Origin: Terriglobales bacterium
GTDB taxonomy: Bacteria > Acidobacteriota > Terriglobia > Bryobacterales > Bryobacteraceae
Length of the DNA: 64,000 nucleotides
Assembly: GCA_027485675.1 (NCBI GenBank)
Contig: JAIXQP010000033.1
Coordinates: 186,001 to 250,000, forward strand
Direction of reading: 5' to 3'
Shown here: piece after piece, positions 18,226 through 28,001 of the stretch
Layout of the letters: each line of letters opens with the position of its first letter
Numbering within the stretch: position 1 is the stretch's first letter
Made by a program: the position numbers and the translations under genes
Notes under the pieces: model-generated
The model's input: the letters and a program-made list of their open reading frames with translations, nothing else
Told to the model about the DNA's origin: nothing
The model's database searches: none

Positions 18226-19062
18226 GTGGATTTATTTGACGAAATCGTAAGGTTGCGCAAGTTGGGGCAGAAGTGCGCGCTCGCGACGATCGTGCAGGTG
18301 AACGGGTCAATTCCCAGCTATGAGAGCGCCAAGCTGCTGGTTCGCGAGGACGGCTCGATGGCCGGCACCATCGGCGGCGGCTGCGTCGAAGCTGAGGTTT
18401 GGAACGCCGCCCGCGAGGTGATCGCCACCGAGAAGCCGCGTCAGATGAAGTTCTCGTTGGGCCAGGACGCGGCGTACGACAACGGGTTGATCTGCGGGGG
18501 GCAATTGGAAGTTTTCGTCGAAGCGATCGTTCCGCAGCCGAAGGCCTACATCTTTGGCGCGGGCCACATCTCGAAGAGCCTGGCCAAGGCGGCCGGCATG
18601 GCGGGCTTCGCCGTTACGGTGATTGACAACCGCGAAACCTACGCCAATCGCGAGCGGTTTCCGGATGCCGAGGACGTGATTGCCGCCGAGTACGAAGAGG
18701 TGTTCCCCAAGCTGACGGTGACCGATACGACGTATCTCATCATCGTGACCCGGGGGCACCGGGACGATATGCGCGTGCTCGAATGGGCCGCGCAGACGAA
18801 TGCCCGGTATCTGGCGATGATCGGCAGCAAGCGGAAGGTGATTGGGGTGGTGGAGGAGTTGGCGAAGGAGGGGTTTCCCGCCCTCGCGCTCGAGCGCCTC
18901 TACGCGCCCATGGGTTTCGATATTGGCGCGATCACGCCCGAGGAGATCGCCATTTCGGTGGTGGCCGAGATGATCGCCGTACGACGCAATCCGGAGACCG
19001 GCTGGCGAGCACTCTCGAAGACCGTCGCGGGGCATCAGAAGGTTCAAGAGTTAGCCCGGTGA
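18226..19062 (+). CDS. XdhC/CoxI family molybdenum-hydroxylase maturation factor
   Basis: A 278-residue protein of the family that binds molybdenum cofactor and inserts it, with its sulfido ligand, into xanthine dehydrogenase or CO-dehydrogenase-type enzymes. It has the N-terminal XdhC_CoxI domain (GSMAGTIGGGCVEAEVW) and a C-terminal Rossmann domain (IFGAGHIS starting near residue 109, then VIDNRETYANRERFP). The C-terminal MGFDIGAITPEEIAISV segment is typical. Start is GTG. The downstream mocA-like gene overlaps by 4 nt. No hydroxylase structural gene lies in the window. Confidence 0.9.
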   Translation: MDLFDEIVRLRKLGQKCALATIVQVNGSIPSYESAKLLVREDGSMAGTIGGGCVEAEVWNAAREVIATEKPRQMKFSLGQDAAYDNGLICGGQLEVFVEAIVPQPKAYIFGAGHISKSLAKAAGMAGFAVTVIDNRETYANRERFPDAEDVIAAEYEEVFPKLTVTDTTYLIIVTRGHRDDMRVLEWAAQTNARYLAMIGSKRKVIGVVEELAKEGFPALALERLYAPMGFDIGAITPEEIAISVVAEMIAVRRNPETGWRALSKTVAGHQKVQELAR

Positions 19063-19598
19063 ATCTAACTGGCGTGGTTCTTGCCGCCGGGGCGTCCCGG
19101 CGCATGGGTTTTCCCAAGACGCAGTTGCAGTGGAAAGGCGAAACGTACCTGGCCCGGCTCGTCCGGCTCTTTGGCGCCTGCTCGCGAGTGGTCGTGGTGC
19201 TGCGTGAGGCGGCGCCGGTGGACGGGGCGGAGGTGGTGGTGAACCCGGAGCCGGAGCGCGGCATGTTGAGTTCGTTGCAGCTGGGGCTGGCCGGCGCGGG
19301 GGGGCCCGTGATCTTCACCCCGGTCGACTTTGGCCACATCCGGGAGGAAACCGTGAAGGGCCTGATGGCGGCTTACCAGGGGCAGCCCGTCTTCAATCCC
19401 CGTTGTGACGGCCGGCGCGGCCATCCGACGATCATCAGCCACCAGACCGCCGAAGGCCTGTTGGCGATGGCGCCGACCAGCAATCCGAAGGATCTCCTCC
19501 GGACGCTGCCGCCCGCGTGGTTTGACTGCGATGATCCGGGGGTGTTGCGGGACGTGGATGATCCGGAGGCGTATCGCCGCGTGGTGGCTGAACTATGA
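19059..19598 (+). CDS. MobA/MocA-like nucleotidyltransferase (molybdenum cofactor cytidylyltransferase-like)
   Basis: A 179-residue NTP-transferase-3 family protein that probably joins CMP (or GMP) to molybdopterin cofactor. The nucleotide-binding loop VVLAAGASRRMGFPK is complete at the N-terminus. The Asp of the metal site is in FTPVDFGHI, and the RRGHP loop is present. The GTG at 19059 overlaps the XdhC stop; a longer frame back to 18783 lies inside that gene. XdhC with MocA is a standard pair for delivering molybdopterin cytosine dinucleotide to a hydroxylase. Confidence 0.88.
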   Translation: MNLTGVVLAAGASRRMGFPKTQLQWKGETYLARLVRLFGACSRVVVVLREAAPVDGAEVVVNPEPERGMLSSLQLGLAGAGGPVIFTPVDFGHIREETVKGLMAAYQGQPVFNPRCDGRRGHPTIISHQTAEGLLAMAPTSNPKDLLRTLPPAWFDCDDPGVLRDVDDPEAYRRVVAEL

Positions 19599-21907
19599 CG
19601 AAACGACGGATCTGGCTGGGGCTGCTGTTCCTTCTGGTGGCCGTGGTGGCGGCGCCGTTCTGGAAAGCGGACCAGTTTTCGCCCGCGCTGGCGGCGAGTC
19701 TGGAGCGGGCGCTGCAGCGGAAGGTGGAGGTGGGCGCGGTGCGACTGCACCTGCTCACCGGGCCGGGATTCACCCTCAGTGACGTGGTCATCCACGAAGA
19801 CCCCGCCGTTTCGGCCGAGCCCCTCGCGTATGTCACCTCACTGGTTGTCCGGTTGCGTCTACTAGCGCTCCTGCGGGGCACTATTGAGTTTTCGGCGCTC
19901 CGCCTCGAAGAGCCGTCGGTGAATCTGATGCAGACGGGCAGCGGCCTCTGGAACGTTCAGGCGCTGCTGCGGAATTCGTCCCCGACGACGGGCGGCGACC
20001 TGCCTGACCTCGAAGTGCGGGGCGGGCGATTAAACATCAAACTGGACGGAACCAAGTCGGTTTACTACTTCACGAGCACGGACCTGGACTTCTCCGCCCA
20101 AACGGGTGGCCAGTCGTTTGATATCTGGTTTCGCGGGGAGCCGGCGCGAACCGACCGTCCGGCGCAGGGCTTTGGACAGCTGACGGGCCGCGGCCGCTGG
20201 CTGCGGCCGGAGTCGGGCGAGCCGCGGCTCGAGATGGACTTCCAACTGGAGCCTTCGGCCGTCGAGGAGTTGACCACGCTGCTGGCCAGCCGCGACATCG
20301 GTCTGCACGGGGTGGTGACGTCGCGGGGGCGCCTGGCCGGACCGGTGTCCGCGATGGAGTTGAGCGGTTATCTCGAATTGAACGACCTTCACTACTGGAA
20401 TCTGCCGCCGCGGCCCGGCAAACTGCGGGTGGGGTACAAGGGTCTGTGGAACCTGTTGAATCAGGAGTTCCGCGTGTCGACCGACGATGGGGCGGAGACG
20501 CCGTTGCCGTTGCGCGCCTCGGTTCAACTGCAATCCTATCTGGCTGCGCCGCGCTGGCGAGTGGAGTTGGAGCCGCGCCGGATGCCTCTGGCGCTGGCCA
20601 TCGGCTGGCTGCGTCCCGGCGCCGAGCACTTCGCCGATTTGCAGGCCGAAGGGTTTCTCTCGGGGAAGCTGGAGGTAGCGCACGACCGGGCGGCGGAAGG
20701 CCGTCTGGAGGTGGAAGGGATTTCGCTGGCGGACAAAGGCGCTGAGTTTTTGAAGGCCGCCAATCTGGCAGTTCTGATTGAGGGCGGCAAGCTACGCTTG
20801 CAGGCCCCGGCGATTGAGATGGGTCCGCGGGGCGCCGCTTCGCTCGAGTACGAGTGGAACTGGACGGGCCGGGAGGTTTCGGGTTCCTTGCAGGCGAAGT
20901 CCCTGAGCGTCGAGCAACTGCAGCAGTTGGCGGCGCTGGCCGCTGAGAAGCCGCCGCTGGTGGGGGAGTTGAAGCGGGGACAGATCCGGGGGCAGATCCG
21001 GGTCCGGCGATTGGCGGAGGGTGCGCCGGAATGGAGCGGGACATTGCAGTTGAGCGATGCGCTGGTCGCGGTGCCGGAGTTCGCCGAGCCGCTTGAGATC
21101 AATCAGGCGTCGGTGGAGTTGCGCGGGGACCGTCTGGCCGCGCGGAGCATCACGGCGCGGGCCGGTACCGTGGCATGGACGGGCGACTACCAGTACGATC
21201 CAAGTCAGCGGCGTCCGCACCGCTTTCAGGCACGTCTCGAGACCGTGGAGGCGGCGAGTCTTGAGAAGCTGCTGGCCCCGGCGCTGCTGCGGGAACGCGG
21301 CTTCCTGGCGCGTACGCTTGGCATTGGGGAGGGTTCGGTGCCGGACTGGCTGGCGTCCCGCCGGGCGGAGGGCCGGTTGTCCATCGGCCGCATGAACATT
21401 GGGCCGGAGACGCTCCGCGATCTCGGCGCTACGGTGCAGTGGGATGCCTCGCGCGTCAGCTTGAGTCAGCTTCGCTTCGACTGGGAGGAGGCGACGGTGG
21501 AGGGCGACCTGGGAATCGATCTGCAGAAGGCGAAGCCGATTTATACGGCGAACGGCCGGGCGACGGGGATCTCCTGGCAGGGGGGCCGCGTGGGTTTGCA
21601 ATGGAAGGCGGAATCGCGCGGGATGGGCCTGGAGATTGCGCGGAACGCGAAGGTGAGCGGAGAGGTGGCGGGCGAACAGGCGCAAGCCGGTGCTCTCACG
21701 GCGAAGCGGTTGCGGGCTAAGTTTGGCCTGCGCGCGGAGTCGGGCAACCTGCTGCTCGACCTGGACGGCATTGAATTGGAGACCGCGGAGGGAACCTGGA
21801 CCGGCCGGGGCCGGACGCAACGCGACGGCAAACTGGTGGTGGACCTGACCGATGACGGACGCGAAGTCAAACTGAGCGGAAAGGTGTTCCCGCTCGAATT
21901 GCACTAG
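19595..21907 (+). CDS. AsmA-like inner-membrane-anchored envelope protein
   Basis: A 770-residue AsmA/DUF748-type protein. It has an N-terminal membrane anchor (IWLGLLFLLVAVVAAPFW) followed by a long, repetitive beta-rich periplasmic region. Related proteins form rods bridging inner and outer membranes and are linked to phospholipid transport. The N-terminal FSPALAASLERALQRKVEVGAV segment is typical. The ATG overlaps the mocA stop (ATGA), so it is coupled to XdhC/MocA although there is no obvious functional link. The 3' end overlaps the convergent histidine kinase gene by 4 nt. Confidence 0.82.
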   Translation: MTKRRIWLGLLFLLVAVVAAPFWKADQFSPALAASLERALQRKVEVGAVRLHLLTGPGFTLSDVVIHEDPAVSAEPLAYVTSLVVRLRLLALLRGTIEFSALRLEEPSVNLMQTGSGLWNVQALLRNSSPTTGGDLPDLEVRGGRLNIKLDGTKSVYYFTSTDLDFSAQTGGQSFDIWFRGEPARTDRPAQGFGQLTGRGRWLRPESGEPRLEMDFQLEPSAVEELTTLLASRDIGLHGVVTSRGRLAGPVSAMELSGYLELNDLHYWNLPPRPGKLRVGYKGLWNLLNQEFRVSTDDGAETPLPLRASVQLQSYLAAPRWRVELEPRRMPLALAIGWLRPGAEHFADLQAEGFLSGKLEVAHDRAAEGRLEVEGISLADKGAEFLKAANLAVLIEGGKLRLQAPAIEMGPRGAASLEYEWNWTGREVSGSLQAKSLSVEQLQQLAALAAEKPPLVGELKRGQIRGQIRVRRLAEGAPEWSGTLQLSDALVAVPEFAEPLEINQASVELRGDRLAARSITARAGTVAWTGDYQYDPSQRRPHRFQARLETVEAASLEKLLAPALLRERGFLARTLGIGEGSVPDWLASRRAEGRLSIGRMNIGPETLRDLGATVQWDASRVSLSQLRFDWEEATVEGDLGIDLQKAKPIYTANGRATGISWQGGRVGLQWKAESRGMGLEIARNAKVSGEVAGEQAQAGALTAKRLRAKFGLRAESGNLLLDLDGIELETAEGTWTGRGRTQRDGKLVVDLTDDGREVKLSGKVFPLELH

Positions 21908-22572
21908 GCAGAAAGCGGGAAGCGGAGGGTGAAGGCCGTCCCTTGCCCCGGCGCCGATTCGACGCTCAGGATGCCCTGATGCGCTTCGACGAAGGCCTTG
22001 ACGCTCGACAGTCCCAGGCCGGTGCCGTGAGAGTCCGTTCCGGTGGAGAAGAACGGTTCGAACAGCCGGCTGCGGACCGCCTCGTCCATGCCGCGGCCAT
22101 TGTCGCGGACGAGCAGGGCTACGGAGGTGGAGTCCGCGGCGGTTTCGATGGTGATCCGGCCGGAATCACGAACCGCCGCCCGGGCATTGAGCAGGAGATT
22201 GATTACGGCATGGCGGAGCTGATGCGGGTCGACGGTAATGGCGGCCCCCGGGGCGCCATCGTGCAGCAGGAAGCGCACCCGCGGACCCAACAGTTGGCGA
22301 AGATCGCCGCCAACGAAACGAAGCCATTCATCGAGCAGCAGGCGTTCGCTCGCCGGTGGGGATTGCCGGAGGTAGCCGAGTAGCTGCCGGGGGAGCGCCG
22401 CCGCTTCGGCGAGGGAAGCCGCCAGGGTGTCGGCCGCCTCGCTGCGCGGCAGTTCGGCGCACTGGGCTTGCAAGAGAGTCAGGACGTTATTCCAGTCGTG
22501 GATCAGGTGTGCGGTCTGCAGTCCAAGCAGGAGTAGCTTCTCCTGTTGTTCCGCCGGTACAATAGCGCCCAT
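21904..22572 (-). CDS. orphan cytoplasmic sensor histidine kinase
   Basis: A 222-residue kinase without membrane helices or a recognisable sensor domain. The H-box is HLIHDWNNVL, with phosphorylatable His25 in an HDWNN context like the HDFNN of some hybrid kinases. The ATPase domain has an N-box (HAVINLLLNARAAV), G1 (VRDNGRGMD), F-box (FEPFFSTG) and G2 (GTGLGLS). The ATG at 22572 is chosen; a longer frame to 22719 would overlap the divergent gene and has no domain character. No response regulator is adjacent, and the input signal is unknown. Confidence 0.87.
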   Translation of the reverse strand: MGAIVPAEQQEKLLLLGLQTAHLIHDWNNVLTLLQAQCAELPRSEAADTLAASLAEAAALPRQLLGYLRQSPPASERLLLDEWLRFVGGDLRQLLGPRVRFLLHDGAPGAAITVDPHQLRHAVINLLLNARAAVRDSGRITIETAADSTSVALLVRDNGRGMDEAVRSRLFEPFFSTGTDSHGTGLGLSSVKAFVEAHQGILSVESAPGQGTAFTLRFPLSA

Positions 22573-22595
22573 TGGACCTATACTACAAGCAGAGT

Positions 22596-24365
22596 ATGTC
22601 CAATAGCCAATTGGGTTCGGAGAAACTACGGGATTACCTGAAATCCTCTCGGCTGGAATGGCTGGCCGCCAATGGAGAAGGTGCTTACGCCATGGGGGCG
22701 GTGGCTGGTTCGAACACACGCCGGTATCATGCCTTGTTGGTGGCGCCGTGGGGGGAGAGCGGGGAGCGTCATGTGCTCTTGCCGAGGGTGGAGGAGGAGA
22801 TCTTTGTCGGCGGCCGCTGGGTGGAGTTGGGGGCTTGTCAATATCCCGGGGTGGTTACGCCGCGAGGGTTTGAACATCTCGCGGGATTCACCCCCGCGCC
22901 CGAGCCGGAATGGACCTGGGAGGTGGACGGGGTACGGGTGACGCGGCGCCTCACACTACTCCGGCGGCCGGCCGGGGTGCGGCTGACTTACTCCGCCACC
23001 GAGGCTTGCCCGCTGCGCGTCCGTATCTTCACGGCGACCCGGGGATATCACGCGCTCGGAACCGATGCCTGGTCGCCGCTGCAGTTTTCGATGACGGGAG
23101 CGGCCTGGGAGCCGGCCGGTGTTTGGTACCGGAACCTGGAGTATCTCGAGGAGTTAGGCCGCGGCTTTCCCTTCCGGGAAGACCTTTGGAGTCCGGGTTC
23201 GTTTTTGGGAACCGCCAATGCTCAGTTCACCGCCTCACTCGGCGAACCGGGCGAGCCGCACACGCAGACCGGCGCTGACGTTTTCCTTTGCCGCAAGGAC
23301 GGCCGGCTAACGCTGCTGGCCGGTTACCCCTGGTTCACCGACTGGGGCCGCGATACGTTTATCGCCCTGCCGGGACTGCTGATCGAGACCGGGCGGCTGG
23401 CCGAGGCCAAGGAGATCTTCGCGGGCTTTCTGGCGCACCGGCGGGACGGGCTGCTACCGAACCGGTTTCCGGACCAGGGCGCGGAGCCGGAGTACAACAC
23501 CGTCGACGGTACACTGTGGGCGTTTGAAGCCGCCAGCCGTCTGGCCGAGGCGGGAGAACGGGATTGGGTGCTTACCGCCTTCTATCCGGTGGCCGTCGAG
23601 ATTCTCGAGTGGCATCGGCGCGGAACGATGTACGGGATCGGCATGGATCCGGGCGACGGGCTGCTCCGCTGCGGCGACGAGAACACGCAGTTGACCTGGA
23701 TGGACGCCCGCAGCGAGGGCAAGCCGGTGACCCCGCGCCACGGCAAGCCGGTGGAGGTGAACGCGCTGTGGTACAACGCTCTCCGGTTGATGGCGGCGTG
23801 GGCCGGGCTCCGCGGCGAAGGGTCGCGGCACATGCAGTATTCCGCCTGGGCCGACTGGGCGGGCCGCAGTTTCGCTACGGCCTTCTGGAATGCCGAGGCG
23901 GATTGCCTGTTCGACCTGCCGGGATGCGCCGAGATCCGGCCGAATCAGATTTTCGCGGCGGCCTTGACCTATCCGCTGCTCGATGCGGACCGGCGGCGCG
24001 CCCTGCTCAACACCGTGCGGCGCCACCTCGTGACTCCCTATGGTCTGCGGACGCTCTCGCCCGAAGATGCCGCCTATTGCGGCCGATACGAGGGCGGGCC
24101 GGCCGAACGCGATGCGGCGTACCATCAAGGCACCGTGTGGCCGTGGCTGGCGGCGCCATTTGCCCTGGCCTGGGAGCGGGAGTTCGGCGAGCCTTACCGG
24201 TTCCCGGATCTCGAAGCCGAGTTAGCCGAAGGGTGCCTTGGCTCAGTGGCTGAAATTTATGATGGTGATGCACCGCATCACCGGCGCGGCGCCCCAGCTC
24301 AGGCCTGGAGCATGGCCGCGTACCTGACGCTCAAGAGTCGCCAGCCGCGGCCGCCCGCGGCTTAG
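22596..24365 (+). CDS. amylo-alpha-1,6-glucosidase, archaeal-type glycogen debranching enzyme (GH133)
   Basis: A 589-residue enzyme predicted to remove alpha-1,6 branches from glycogen-like glucans. The N-terminal domain begins LEWLAANGEGAYAMGAV, followed by SNTRRYHALLVA. The catalytic (alpha/alpha)6 domain starts near 235 with GYPWFTDWGRDTFIALPGL and includes EYNTVDGTLWAFEA, LTWMDARS and the C-terminal YHQGTVWPWL. No signal peptide is present, so it acts on intracellular glycogen. The ATG at 22596 is preferred; a TTG at 22574 cannot serve in this frame, though one at 22572 can. The last 35 nt overlap the convergent DUF2520 gene. Confidence 0.9.
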   Translation: MSNSQLGSEKLRDYLKSSRLEWLAANGEGAYAMGAVAGSNTRRYHALLVAPWGESGERHVLLPRVEEEIFVGGRWVELGACQYPGVVTPRGFEHLAGFTPAPEPEWTWEVDGVRVTRRLTLLRRPAGVRLTYSATEACPLRVRIFTATRGYHALGTDAWSPLQFSMTGAAWEPAGVWYRNLEYLEELGRGFPFREDLWSPGSFLGTANAQFTASLGEPGEPHTQTGADVFLCRKDGRLTLLAGYPWFTDWGRDTFIALPGLLIETGRLAEAKEIFAGFLAHRRDGLLPNRFPDQGAEPEYNTVDGTLWAFEAASRLAEAGERDWVLTAFYPVAVEILEWHRRGTMYGIGMDPGDGLLRCGDENTQLTWMDARSEGKPVTPRHGKPVEVNALWYNALRLMAAWAGLRGEGSRHMQYSAWADWAGRSFATAFWNAEADCLFDLPGCAEIRPNQIFAAALTYPLLDADRRRALLNTVRRHLVTPYGLRTLSPEDAAYCGRYEGGPAERDAAYHQGTVWPWLAAPFALAWEREFGEPYRFPDLEAELAEGCLGSVAEIYDGDAPHHRRGAPAQAWSMAAYLTLKSRQPRPPAA

Positions 24366-25196
24366 GCGCGGAGGCGTCAGCGGGCGCTTCGTCCTCGAGC
24401 GCCCGCAGCCAGTCCGCATCGTGGCCGAACAGTTCGAGCGCCATGTAAGCGGTCTCCGAAAAGTAGGCGCCCAGGATGGTGTTCTCTTCCTCAAGCGCCG
24501 CCAACTGGCGCCGCACGGATTCGAGATCCCGCTGGGGCAGCACGCCGGTCCAGCCCTGGCGACCGGCCTTTTGCCAGGCGCGCAGGGTGTGGAGCAGGGT
24601 TCGTTCGGCAATGACTGCCGCTTCTTTGGGGTCGAGTCCCGCCTTGCGGAAGCAGTCCACGGCGGCCGCGAGCAGGGGGGTGGCCAAGGTTCCCGTGAAG
24701 GCGAGGCCAGCCGCGAAGACCTGCTTTTTTCCTTGTTCGACAGTAAAGTAAGGGGTGCGGACGGCGGCGAGGAATTTCTTTAGCTTGCGGAGGGCGGCGG
24801 GATCGCCTTCGGCGCAGAATCGAACGTCGCCAAAGCCTTCGACGGGGTCAAGCGTCGCCACCTCGGCGCCGCGGGCGGCGAACTCCGCGAGGTCCATGCT
24901 ATCGAGTCGAGTATCCACCAGCACGATGGCGCGATTGTCCCAGTCGAGTGCCGCGTTCCGGGCGAGATCGAGCAAGGAGGGAAGTGCGGCGTCCGGTCCG
25001 GAGACGAGCAGCAGCGGCGCGGCCCCCATCTCTTCGACCTTGGCGGCTCGTCCGGCCTTGAGCTGATTCGCGATGCGGCTGGCCACCCGGAGGCTGGCCG
25101 CCGCAACCGGGCCCAACTGCGTGTGGAGGTCCGGCAGACGTCCCAGCGCCGGGCTGATAGGACCAGCGGCGATCAGGCCAACCCATAGCGGGAATT

Positions 25197-25200
<4 letters not shown>
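24331..25200 (-). CDS. Rossmann-like/DUF2520 domain protein
   Basis: A 289-residue protein of probable Rossmann plus DUF2520 architecture. The N-terminus reads [17 protein letters not shown], a degenerate dinucleotide-binding start lacking a full GxGxxG. The C-terminal half is helical, with [22 protein letters not shown] and a [15 protein letters not shown] segment typical of DUF2520. Enzymatic activity is unknown. The ATG overlaps the uvrB stop (ATGA), so it ends the long minus-strand run. The 3' end overlaps the debranching-enzyme gene by 35 nt. Confidence 0.62.
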
Positions 25201-27176
<1,976 letters not shown>

Positions 27177-27185
27177 CCCCTTAGT

Positions 27186-28001
27186 TTATCGGGCGCGGAG
27201 GAGCCGTTCCCGTTCGGCGTTGTACTCGCAGCCGAACAGCGCGATGGCGGCCAGCAGATACATCCAGACGAGCATGGCGATGACGCCGCCGACGGTGCCG
27301 TACATCACGTTGTAGTTGGCCAGGTTCTGCACATACCAGCTGAAAATCAAGGTGACGATGAACCACAGGACCGAGGCGATCCACGCGCCGGGCCAGACAT
27401 CGCTCCACCGCATGGGCCGGTTGGGCGCAATGAAATAGAGCAGCGCCACCACCAGCACAACCGTGCAAAACGAGATGGCCGAAGTAAGCCACTGGGCGGC
27501 GATGTGCGCCAAACTCCCCGCGGGGAACAGGTAGTTCTGCAGGCGGCTGCCGGATAAGATCAGCACCGAAGCGGCCACGGCCGGCACGGCGGCGACAAAG
27601 ACCAGGACCATGGCCACGAGCCGGTCTTTGATGATTCCCCGGCCGGTGGGCAGGCGGTAGGCGGCGCGAAACCCTTCCATGAGAGACTCCATCAGCGAGG
27701 CCGCGGCCCAGACGGAGAGTAGCGTGGCGCCGATGATCAGCCAGAAGGGCCGCTGGCCGCGGGCGGTGAACTGATACTGCACCATGTCCGCCGTGCCCGG
27801 CGGGACCACCTGTAAGAGAAATCGCGCGAGATACTCACTCACCGCTTCGGCGTTCGCCTGCACCAGGATCGCGGCCAAAGACGAGAGGAAGGGAAACAGG
27901 CTGAGGAGTCCGGAGTAGGCCGCGGCCTTGGCGATTCCGAAGCAGCCGTCCATCATGGCGTTGAAAAAAGCGCGACGGAGGAGAAGCAGAAACTCACGCA
28001 T
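27186..28001 (-). CDS. YihY/BrkB family membrane protein
   Basis: A 271-residue inner-membrane protein with about six hydrophobic helices and the family hallmark near the N-terminus (MMDGCFGIAKAAAYSGLLSLFPFLSSL). The C-terminal part has PMRWSDVWPGAWIASVLWF, SWYVQNLANYNVMYGTVGGVIAMLVWMYL, the most conserved YihY segment. Members are sometimes misannotated as RNase BN; the true role is unclear. The start overlaps the upstream PTPS-related gene by 8 nt (ATGCGTGA). Confidence 0.9.
   Translation of the reverse strand: MREFLLLLRRAFFNAMMDGCFGIAKAAAYSGLLSLFPFLSSLAAILVQANAEAVSEYLARFLLQVVPPGTADMVQYQFTARGQRPFWLIIGATLLSVWAAASLMESLMEGFRAAYRLPTGRGIIKDRLVAMVLVFVAAVPAVAASVLILSGSRLQNYLFPAGSLAHIAAQWLTSAISFCTVVLVVALLYFIAPNRPMRWSDVWPGAWIASVLWFIVTLIFSWYVQNLANYNVMYGTVGGVIAMLVWMYLLAAIALFGCEYNAERERLLRAR

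Noticed and set aside
27186-28001. Ribonuclease BN
   Set aside because: The YihY/BrkB family was historically given this name, but the protein is an integral membrane protein with no nuclease residues.
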